DNA of 9,913 nucleotides. It comes from Verrucomicrobiota bacterium (GTDB lineage Bacteria; Verrucomicrobiota; Verrucomicrobiia; Limisphaerales; AV2). Within the stretch, counting starts at the first letter, position 1, and every line of letters begins with the position of its first letter. Shown one piece after another: positions 1 to 5,557 of this stretch. The translations under genes and the position numbers were made by a program. The stretch spans positions 12,678 to 22,590 of the forward strand of contig QHOP01000183.1 of the NCBI GenBank assembly GCA_003219345.1, written 5' to 3'. A model generated the notes under the pieces. The model was not told the DNA's origin. It did not search any database and worked only from the letters and a program-made list of their open reading frames with translations.

Positions 1-1612
1 CGTCCAGACCAAACGTGCGGGCTTCGTCGGGAATGATCGGCACGATGCGGTTGCCGATGTTTTTGTCGCGCAACAAATGACTCAGCAGCCGCACAAAGGC
101 CATTGTGGTGGACGCTTCGCTGCGGCCGGAGCCTTTGAGAAATTCGGCGAAGCTGGAAAGCGGCGGCACTTTCAACGACTCAGCTTTGACCTCGCGTTTG
201 GGCAAAAATCCGCCGAGCGTCTTGCGGCGTTCCAGCAAATACTTCGTCTCGGGACTGTCGAGCGGCGGACGATAAAACGGCGTATCGACGATCTCCTCGT
301 CGCTGATCGGGATGATGAACCGCGCGCGGAATTCGCGAAGCTCCTTTTCGTTAAGCTTTTTCTGCTGGTGCGAAATGTTGCGGCTCTCGCCGGCTTCGCC
401 CAGGCCGTAGCCTTTCACCGTCTTGGCCAGAATGACCGTCGGCTGGCCCTGGTGTTCCACCGCGGCTTTGTAAGCGGCGAAAACCTTGCGCGTGTCGTGG
501 CCGCCGCGCAGCAGTTTGCGAATCTGGTCGTCGGTCAGGTGATTCACCAGCTTGAGCAATTCGGGGTATTTACCGAAGAAATGTTTGCGCGTGTAACTTC
601 CCGGCTCAACCGAGTATTTCTGATAATCGCCGTCCACCGCCTCCTCCATCCGCTTCAGCAAAAGGCCCTTCGTGTCCTTCGCCAGCAATTCGTCCCAATC
701 CGAGCCCCAAATGACTTTGATGACATTCCAGCCCGCGCCGCGGAAGGCGGCTTCGAGTTCCTGAATGATCTTGCCGTTGCCCCGCACCGGGCCGTCGAGT
801 CGCTGCAAATTGCAATTCACGACCCAGATCAGGTTGTCGAGATTTTCGCGCGACGCGAGCGTGAGGGCGCCAAGTGTTTCCGGTTCGTCCGATTCGCCGT
901 CGCCCACGAACGCCCAGACCTTCGGTTCTTGCGACCATTTCACCAGTCCGCGCGCTTGCAGGTAGCAATTAAACCGCGCCTGATAAATCGAGATGATCGG
1001 GCCCAGGCCCATCGACACCGTGGGGAACTGCCAGAAGTCCGGCATCAAATGCGGGTGCGGATACGACGACAGCCCGCCGTCCTCGGCCAGTTCCTGGCGG
1101 AAATTCTGGAGGTGTCGCTCATCGAGCCGGCGCTCCAGAAATGCGCGCGCGTAATTGCCCGGCGTGGCGTGGCCCTGGAAGAAAATCATGTCGGCAGGAC
1201 GATGGGCGTCGCCCGCGTGGAAGAAATGGTTGTAACCGACTTCGTAAAGCGTCGCGAGCGAGGCGTAAGTGGAGATGTGACCGCCGAGGCCGCTGTGTTT
1301 GCGGTTGGCGTTCACGACCATCGCCATCGCGTTCCACCGGATGTAACTCTTGATGCGGACTTCAGTCTGCCAATCGCCCGGAAACGGCGGTTGTTGTTCA
1401 ACAGGAATCGTGTTGACGTAAGGGGTGCTGACAGGATAAGGCGCCTTGACGCCCGCCGCGCGCAGGCGGTCCACCAGGTTGTCGAGGAAGAAAGGTGCCT
1501 GTTCGGAGCCCTGGGCCTTGAACACCTGCTCGACGACGAATTCGAGCGATTCCAGCCACTTTTTTCGGGCGGCGTCGGCTTTGCTGCTGGTCTCGTGCAA
1601 TTTCGATTTCAC
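1..1612 (-). CDS. aceE: Pyruvate dehydrogenase E1 component, homodimeric type (partial, C-terminus outside window)
   Basis: This is the thiamine-diphosphate enzyme that decarboxylates pyruvate and passes the acetyl group to the lipoyl domains of E2 in the cytoplasmic pyruvate dehydrogenase complex. The minus frame is open from the GTG at 1612 to the window edge, 537 codons; the E. coli protein has 887 residues. Residues 237-245 read GDGESDEPE and residues 267-275 CNLQRLDGP. These form the TPP/Mg motif, with D238, N268 and Q270 spaced as D230, N260 and Q262 in E. coli AceE. Other near-identical blocks are FFQGHATPG, LMPDFWQFPTVSMGLGP, GAGWNVIKV, VDGDYQ, HFFGKYPE and, at the edge, PDEARTFGLD. 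An in-frame TGA lies three codons upstream of the GTG, so the start must be this GTG or the TTG four codons later. A GGAAG about 10 nt upstream supports the GTG. The gene is divergent from the lipoate ligase gene. The family is certain; the start is likely. Confidence 0.96.
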   Translation of the reverse strand, partial: MKSKLHETSSKADAARKKWLESLEFVVEQVFKAQGSEQAPFFLDNLVDRLRAAGVKAPYPVSTPYVNTIPVEQQPPFPGDWQTEVRIKSYIRWNAMAMVVNANRKHSGLGGHISTYASLATLYEVGYNHFFHAGDAHRPADMIFFQGHATPGNYARAFLERRLDERHLQNFRQELAEDGGLSSYPHPHLMPDFWQFPTVSMGLGPIISIYQARFNCYLQARGLVKWSQEPKVWAFVGDGESDEPETLGALTLASRENLDNLIWVVNCNLQRLDGPVRGNGKIIQELEAAFRGAGWNVIKVIWGSDWDELLAKDTKGLLLKRMEEAVDGDYQKYSVEPGSYTRKHFFGKYPELLKLVNHLTDDQIRKLLRGGHDTRKVFAAYKAAVEHQGQPTVILAKTVKGYGLGEAGESRNISHQQKKLNEKELREFRARFIIPISDEEIVDTPFYRPPLDSPETKYLLERRKTLGGFLPKREVKAESLKVPPLSSFAEFLKGSGRSEASTTMAFVRLLSHLLRDKNIGNRIVPIIPDEARTFGLD

Positions 1613-1721
1613 TTTTAATCAGCTTCCACGTAGCTCTCGAGCGGCCCAGGTACGGGCCGCCGCGGACGGACAATTTGAAGATGACCGGAACCGGACGCAA
1701 ATATAAAGAGGCGCGGGGAGC

Positions 1722-1760
1722 ACACGCCGCCGGCGTGTTCGGCGCGGCGACCCGCCGCGC
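1722..1760. repeat. Two adjacent perfect hairpins in the aceE/lipoate-ligase divergent spacer
   Basis: The 265-bp spacer between the divergent genes holds two perfect inverted repeats side by side. One has 7-bp arms at 1722-1728 and 1732-1738 around GCC. The other has 8-bp arms GCGCGGCG at 1742-1749 and CGCCGCGC at 1753-1760 around ACC. Neither is followed by a T-run on either strand, so a terminator is unlikely. They could be a dispersed repeat or an operator region. The only AT-rich stretch nearby is at 1699-1708; it gives TATATT on the minus strand at 1705-1700, a possible -10 for aceE, but I see no good -35. Confidence 0.6.
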
Positions 1761-1877
1761 TGCGTCCGATAGGCCTGAGCGCAGCGCCGTTTACCTGTTC
1801 AATTTTGGATCAGTCCGGACCCAGGCTGTCGGCGAGCCGCCGAAAGGCGCACGCGGGCCGCGTACGTTACCCAAAGA

Positions 1878-2645
1878 ATGAAATACCTCGACCTGACATT
1901 TCCGACGCCGCAAGAAAACCTCGCCTGCGACGAGGCGTTGCTCGACTGGTGCGACGCCGGCGACGGCCCTGAAGTGCTCCGTTTCTGGGAACCGCAACAA
2001 CACTTCGTCGCCGTCGGCTACTCGAATCGCGTCGCGCGCGAGGTAAACGTCGCAGCGTGCCAGGAACTTGGCATCCCGATCCTGCGTCGCTGCAGCGGCG
2101 GCGGCACGGTTCTCCAAGGCCCCGGCTGCCTGAATTACTCGCTGATCCTCCGAATGGATTCCGACCTGGCGCTGCAAACGGTCACGAGCACGAACCGGTT
2201 CGTGATGGAGCGCAACCGCGCGGCGTTGGAACCCTTGTTGACTCGTAGCAGCCGATCTTTCAAATCCGAAATCCGAAATCCGAAATCCGAAATATTTGTC
2301 CGCGGCCACACCGACCTCGCCATCGGCGACCGCAAATTCTCCGGCAACGCGCAGCGGCGGCGTCGGCGAGCCGTCCTGTTTCATGGATCGTTTCTGTTGG
2401 ACTTCGACCTCGCGCTGATTGAAAGGGTGCTGCGGATGCCGTCGAAACAACCCGACTACCGCCGTAGCCGCAGTCACGGAGAGTTTTTGATGAACTGGAA
2501 CGTTTCCGCGAAGGAGGTGAAGGCCGCCTTGCGCCAGGCGTGGAGAGCAATCGGAGAATTGAAAGGATTCCCAAGGGAACAGACACAAAAGCTGGTGTTA
2601 GAGAAATACTCGAATGAAGCCTGGAACTTTAAAAATTCGCCGTGA
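1878..2645 (+). CDS. Lipoate-protein ligase A / lipoyl-octanoyl transferase family protein
   Basis: This 255-residue cytoplasmic enzyme of the biotin/lipoate ligase fold (BPL_LplA_LipB, PF03099) is predicted to attach lipoate or octanoate to lipoyl domains of 2-oxoacid dehydrogenase E2 or glycine-cleavage H protein. Family marks are RRCSGGGTVLQ at residues 70-80 (the RRxSGGG substrate loop), NYSLIL, DLAIGDRKFSGNAQ with the conserved lysine K153, HGSFLLDFDL, and the MPSKQPDYR...RSHGEFL block. At 255 residues it lacks the C-terminal accessory domain of E. coli LplA (338 residues). An LplA-like ligase acting with a separate partner or a LipM-like octanoyltransferase cannot be told apart here. 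Residues about 129-139 are encoded by a TCCGAAA tandem array that lengthens the loop before the K153 block without breaking the frame. The ribosome site is weak (AAAGA before the ATG). The divergent neighbour aceE supports a role in lipoylating pyruvate dehydrogenase. Confidence 0.9.
   Translation: MKYLDLTFPTPQENLACDEALLDWCDAGDGPEVLRFWEPQQHFVAVGYSNRVAREVNVAACQELGIPILRRCSGGGTVLQGPGCLNYSLILRMDSDLALQTVTSTNRFVMERNRAALEPLLTRSSRSFKSEIRNPKSEIFVRGHTDLAIGDRKFSGNAQRRRRRAVLFHGSFLLDFDLALIERVLRMPSKQPDYRRSRSHGEFLMNWNVSAKEVKAALRQAWRAIGELKGFPREQTQKLVLEKYSNEAWNFKNSP
2262..2293. repeat. TCCGAAA heptamer tandem array inside the lipoate ligase gene
   Basis: Four exact TCCGAAA units occupy 2265-2292, flanked by AAA and T. 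Read in the gene's frame they encode KSEIRNPKSEI, which repeats after seven codons because three 7-bp units make 21 bp. The protein is clearly homologous to lipoate ligases on both sides, so the array and some flanking bases look like an insertion of roughly 12-17 codons in a surface loop. Heptamers of this kind are scattered mostly in non-coding DNA of related genomes; this is from memory, not checked. Confidence 0.9.
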
Positions 2646-2706
2646 GGCATTTTCTGATCTTGCGTGCAACTCACGTTGCAAGAAACTAGAGATGCGCCCC
2701 TTCGTC

Positions 2707-2727
2707 AGCGTGTGGAATCCACACGCT
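2707..2727. repeat. Perfect 10-bp-arm palindrome
   Basis: AGCGTGTGGA at 2707-2716 pairs exactly with TCCACACGCT at 2718-2727 around one A. It lies 62 bp after the lipoate ligase stop codon. As RNA it could fold only with a few central bases unpaired, and no T-run follows. A dispersed palindromic repeat or a dimeric protein site fits better than a terminator. Confidence 0.7.
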
Positions 2728-2857
2728 TGACTCATCCCAAAAAAATCTGGCGCATAACGACGATTCTGGTTGCGGCCTGGCCGCGCTGCGTGTCTGACGC
2801 CTTGCAGTTTGTGCCACACGTAGCGCAGGCGTCTGCATCTGATTAGCGCCTTTGGAC

Positions 2858-2903
2858 GTAGCGCAGGTTTCCAAACCTGCCGTATCGCCGATTTCCAATC
2901 GGC
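2858..2903 (+). repeat. Two-hairpin repeat, copy A
   Basis: This 46-bp unit reads GTAGC, then a palindrome GCAGGTTT-CC-AAACCTGC (2863-2880), a CGTATC linker (2881-2886), and a second palindrome GCCGATT-TCC-AATCGGC (2887-2903). It matches the reverse complement of copy B at 40 of 46 positions. The first 23 bp (2858-2880) match exactly. Four of the six differences are in paired arm positions of the second hairpin and keep the pairing. A degenerate start of the same unit, CGTAGCGCAGG, also occurs at 2819-2829. Confidence 0.85.
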
Positions 2904-2947
2904 AGAACCGTCGCCAGTTCCGAGGCTTTGGAGGCGGCGAAGCGTTT

Positions 2948-2993
2948 GCGGGTTAGAAACCCGCGATACAGCAGGTTTGGAAACCTGCGCTAC
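2948..2993 (-). repeat. Two-hairpin repeat, copy B (inverted)
   Basis: This is the reverse-oriented partner of the unit at 2858-2903, separated from it by 44 bp. On the minus strand it reads GTAGC and the GCAGGTTT-CC-AAACCTGC palindrome (2988-2971), TGTATC (2970-2965), then GCGGGTT-TCT-AACCCGC (2964-2948). The pair could also fold as one large inverted repeat, 30 of 31 bases matching between 2858-2888 and 2963-2993. The unit is outside any credible gene, although the remnant frame of the HD gene runs into it. Confidence 0.85.
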
Positions 2994-3210
2994 AGCGCGG
3001 TCGCCACGCTAAACACATACAGGCGTCTTCGCCTGCGTCATGCAAAAGCACTGCAATCGCCTCGCCTTCATCTGCGCCGTATTCGAGCGCGATGCCGGTC
3101 GCGCCGAACAGGTGCGCCCTATAGGGAATTGGGGTTCCCTTGTGAATTTGTCCGGCGTCGGCCTCGGTCGCGCAACTCAATGCATCTCTAAACCTCTCGG
3201 ACAGAGACAT
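2953..3210 (-). pseudogene. Remnant of an HD-domain phosphohydrolase (RelA/SpoT-hydrolase-like N-terminus)
   Basis: The minus-strand frame from the ATG at 3210 encodes MSLSERFRDALSCATEADAG, then QIHKGTPIPYRAHLFGATGI and ALEYGADEGEAIAVLLHDAGED. This is the usual start of small HD-superfamily hydrolases related to the (p)ppGpp hydrolase domain (AGQxRKGTxIPYxxHL...LLHD). H33 and the H57-D58 pair are in place. The similarity stops at residue about 62 (near 3025), where a CAGGCG/CGCCTG palindrome begins, and the last 23 codons read through repeat DNA to a stop at 2953. Family members continue for roughly another hundred residues, including the last metal-binding Asp, so the product should be inactive. 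A GAGG at 3220-3217, six bases before the ATG, shows that the original start is intact. The gene is divergent from the patatin gene. I rate it a decaying pseudogene; expression is unknown. Confidence 0.7.
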
Positions 3211-3365
3211 GTTTCGCCTCATCGTGCTTACCCGGTTCACTCCTCTTCCAAGCGCAGCATGCGACAAAACCGCTTCATCCGGCATGGTCCGCTCGAGAGC
3301 CGATTCCTCTAAGTTGATCAAGGCACAGTCGCTGCTGGTGTTATTCCGCCAGCGAAGAGCGCCCA

Positions 3366-4253
3366 ATGCGTGGCGAATCAGGTCGGAAAAGCGCCTTGAT
3401 TGTGGAAGGCGGAGCAATGCGCGGGGCTTGGGCTGCGGGTGTGTTGGCCTTCCTTTATGAACGGGGGATGAACCGCTACGACATGGTGTATGCCGCGTCT
3501 TCGGGGGCTTGTTCGGCTGCCTTTTTTGTGGCCGGGATGGTCGAGCCCGGATTGGCCATCTGGCGCGAGCACGCCTGCAAAATTATTCGCAAAACAAATA
3601 TCCTTCGCCGGAAACCGATTATTGATCTTGCCTACCTGGTGGATCACCTGTTCCGCGAGCGAGTCCATCTCTCGGTGGAAGCCATTCAAAATGCACCCAC
3701 CCGTTTTTGCATTGTGCTGACCGACTGCCATACCGGTGAGCCGGTTTATTTTCATGCCCGGGACGAGCGAATTTTTGAGGCGTTGCGCGCCACCTCTTCG
3801 ATGGCTTTCGCTACGCGCGGATTTGACTATGTGGACGGCCATCCTTATGCCGATGGCGGGGTGGCTGATCCGATCCCGATTCAACGAGTGCTCCAGGCTG
3901 GCGCGACCGACATCACAGTCGTGTTAACCCACCGGTTGAATTTCCGGCTTAAGCCGACCCCGCGATTCCTGGGTCAGCTTGCTTATCCGCAGTTTCCCGC
4001 CGTGGCTTCAGTGTGGACCACGCGACAACATGTCCAGTACAACGCGGCGATGGATCTTATTCGCCAACCTCCTGAGGGGGTGCGGGTGCAGGTCTTCAGC
4101 CCGCTCAAGCCTATGCCGGTCCGCGCGCTTACGGCGGCCAAGAAGCGGATTCAAGCCGCGCTTTTGTTAGGCCGTTTGGAAGCGTCCCAACAAATTGCAG
4201 TGTCCAGTCCAGCTGCCCGTCCGCGGGAAGACGGCCCCGCGCTGTCCCCGTGA
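3366..4253 (+). CDS. Patatin-like phospholipase family protein
   Basis: This 295-residue predicted serine acyl hydrolase would act on phospholipids or other acyl esters with a Ser-Asp dyad. Residues 11-20 read LIVEGGAMRG, the glycine-rich oxyanion segment seen in bacterial patatins of the YjjU type. Residues 41-49 read VYAASSGAC, the nucleophile elbow with S45 as the expected nucleophile. The first Gly of the usual GxSxG is Ala43 here. Residues 162-171 read ADGGVADPIP, with D163 as the dyad aspartate. Further conserved blocks are FCIVLTDCHTGEPVYF and the arginine-rich helix around 132-150. No signal peptide or membrane segment is visible, so it is probably cytoplasmic. The start is supported by GAAGAG six bases before the ATG. 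A start at 3417 would cut away the oxyanion motif and is rejected. The gene stands alone between the HD remnant (divergent) and the Calx-beta gene, which lies 302 bp downstream. The family is sure, the substrate unknown. Confidence 0.9.
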   Translation: MRGESGRKSALIVEGGAMRGAWAAGVLAFLYERGMNRYDMVYAASSGACSAAFFVAGMVEPGLAIWREHACKIIRKTNILRRKPIIDLAYLVDHLFRERVHLSVEAIQNAPTRFCIVLTDCHTGEPVYFHARDERIFEALRATSSMAFATRGFDYVDGHPYADGGVADPIPIQRVLQAGATDITVVLTHRLNFRLKPTPRFLGQLAYPQFPAVASVWTTRQHVQYNAAMDLIRQPPEGVRVQVFSPLKPMPVRALTAAKKRIQAALLLGRLEASQQIAVSSPAARPREDGPALSP

Positions 4254-4555
4254 GGGGCCGGCCCGCTGCGAACGCTTTCCTCGGAGCGCTTCGGAAGAAT
4301 CGCGGGGTGTCGTGCGGCGGCGAGTGCTCGAACGTTTCACGATTCGTAGAGTGACGCCTCCGGGAGTGGTGACAATGCGGCGAGGAATGCCTCGATGTCC
4401 GATCAAAACGCTTGTCCTTTTGGCGAGCACGCGGACGGAACGGAGAAAGACACGCGGTTCAGTCCTTCCGGCGTGGAGGCTCCGAGTGGAGATCGCTGTT
4501 TCGGCCCCCAGCAACTGAAACCAACGCTGGAAAAGCAAAACAAACAACGAAGGCT
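4254..4555. other. Intergenic region upstream of the Calx-beta/esterase gene
   Basis: These 302 bp hold no gene I can support. A frame continuous with the Calx-beta protein is open back to 4412, but its added 48 residues are arginine-rich and lack similarity, whereas a clean signal peptide starts at 4556. Right after the patatin stop there is a CCCC-GTGA-GGGG hairpin (4246-4257) overlapping a GGGCCGGCCC palindrome, a weak terminator candidate without a T-run. CGAGG-AATG-CCTCG occurs at 4381-4394. No convincing promoter stands out. Confidence 0.5.
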
Positions 4556-5557
4556 ATGAAAGCCAAACCTTGCTATTGGGCCGCTGCGCTGACAGTCAGT
4601 CTGGGGACTGCGGCCTGCGTCCAGGCCGCCAGCACCATTCAATTTTCGGCGACAAGCTACACCTTTGCCGAAAGCGCCGGTTTCGCCACGATCACCGTGC
4701 AGCGATTGAGCGACCCCAGCACGACAGTCAGTGTGGACTACGCCACCGCCGACGGGACGGCGACCAATGGATTGAAATATACGGCGGTCTCCGGGACGCT
4801 GGCTTTCGGGGCCAGCGAAACCAACAAGACCATTGAGGTGCCGATCTTAAACAATGGCTTTGTCGAGGGCACCAAGTTCTTCCGGGTCATCTTGAGCAAT
4901 CCCACCGTCGGGGCGGTGCTGGGCGCACGCACGAATGCCACCGTGCGCATCACCGATAACGATGTGGGAGTTCAGTTTCAGTTCAGCCCCTACTCCGTAA
5001 CCGAGGACACTGGGACAGTGCTGATCGGAGTGGTTCGAGGCGACGATGGGATGCTTCCCGCTACCGTGGACTTCGCCACAGCCGACTTGAGCGCGACCAA
5101 CGGACTCGATTACACCGGCGCGACGAACAGGCTCTCGTTTGCACCGCAAGAACGGCTCAAATTGATCTCGGTTCCGATTCTCAACAACAGCCTCAAACAG
5201 CCGAACCGGATCTTTCGCGTGACCTTGGCCAACCCGGAGGGCGCCTCGCTGGGCTTTCAAAAGACAGCCACGGTAACGATTGTGGATAACGATCAAGGCT
5301 TTCAGTTCGAGTTCGCCAGCTACACGATCACCGAAGATGCAGGCGCAGCGCTTATCACCGTGCTTCGGGGCACCGATGATACCAATTCCACCGTCACCGT
5401 GGACGTTGCCACCGCGGATGTCACCGCGACCAATGGACTTGATTACAGCGGCATCACCAACAGAACCAACCAAAAACTTTCGCGTGGACCTAAGCAACCC
5501 GACCGGTGGGGCCGTTCTCGGGTCGCGAACAACGGCCACCATCACCATTGCGGATAA
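4556..5557 (+). CDS. Secreted Calx-beta domain protein, 5' part of a frameshifted Calx-beta/esterase gene
   Basis: The ATG at 4556 opens a classical signal peptide, MKAKPCYWAAALTVSLGTAA, with a likely cleavage after CVQA near residue 24, so the product is exported. Three Calx-beta domains follow, each about 110 residues: residues 27-136 (ending RITDND), 138-246 (ending TIVDND) and 248 onward. Each shows the YxxxExxG strand, the ATADxxAxxGxDY block and the closing DND. Calx-beta domains are calcium-binding or adhesive modules common in large surface proteins. The third domain is intact to GLDYSGITN (residue 302, codon at 5459) and then turns into out-of-frame sequence ending NNGHHHHCG at 5557. 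The true continuation is in the next frame, from 5463. An AAGG just before the ATG is the only ribosome-site hint. As it stands, translation gives a 333-residue exported fragment without the enzyme domain. Confidence 0.8.
   Translation: MKAKPCYWAAALTVSLGTAACVQAASTIQFSATSYTFAESAGFATITVQRLSDPSTTVSVDYATADGTATNGLKYTAVSGTLAFGASETNKTIEVPILNNGFVEGTKFFRVILSNPTVGAVLGARTNATVRITDNDVGVQFQFSPYSVTEDTGTVLIGVVRGDDGMLPATVDFATADLSATNGLDYTGATNRLSFAPQERLKLISVPILNNSLKQPNRIFRVTLANPEGASLGFQKTATVTIVDNDQGFQFEFASYTITEDAGAALITVLRGTDDTNSTVTVDVATADVTATNGLDYSGITNRTNQKLSRGPKQPDRWGRSRVANNGHHHHCG

Larger units (their letters stand above)
2646..3036. other. Repeat-rich non-coding region
   Basis: No credible complete gene lies between the lipoate ligase stop and the HD-gene remnant. 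The stretch is made of short palindromes: TGCAAC/GTTGCA at 2665-2670 and 2675-2680, a 10-bp-arm palindrome at 2707-2727, GCGGCC/GGCCGC at 2772-2784, a partial GTAGCGCAG copy at 2819-2836, two 46-bp two-hairpin elements at 2858-2903 and 2948-2993, and CAGGCG/CGCCTG at 3020-3035. The first of these could end transcription of the ligase gene, but it has no U-tract. Small frames across the region are composed of repeat sequence and resemble no protein I know. Confidence 0.75.

Noticed and set aside
77..1618. 513-codon open frame on the plus strand
   Set aside because: It is antisense to aceE, whose motifs are unmistakable on the minus strand. The plus-strand product is low in recognisable structure and rich in Arg, Ala and Phe, as expected of a GC-driven shadow.
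1700..1705. TATATT (minus strand) as the aceE promoter -10
   Set aside because: No acceptable -35 lies 16-18 bp upstream; noted only as the sole AT-rich stretch.
2262..2293. Possible CRISPR-like or other short array
   Set aside because: Units are 7 bp and contiguous with no spacers; the same applies to the octamers at 8194-8233.
1791..2588. 265-codon open frame on the minus strand opposite the lipoate ligase
   Set aside because: The plus frame has clear ligase motifs; the minus product contains the antisense heptamer repeat (FGFRISDFGF) and no family signature.
4412..4555. Upstream start for the Calx-beta protein at 4412
   Set aside because: The extension is arginine-rich and would bury the signal peptide that begins at 4556.
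5459..5480. Programmed +1 frameshift joining the two halves of the Calx-beta/esterase gene
   Set aside because: Comparison with domain 2 shows 23 codons missing at the junction, which a ribosomal slip would not explain. A deletion or assembly error is simpler.
4847..5548. 233-codon minus-strand frame opposite the Calx-beta domains
   Set aside because: Antisense shadow; its repeats mirror the Calx-beta units on the plus strand.
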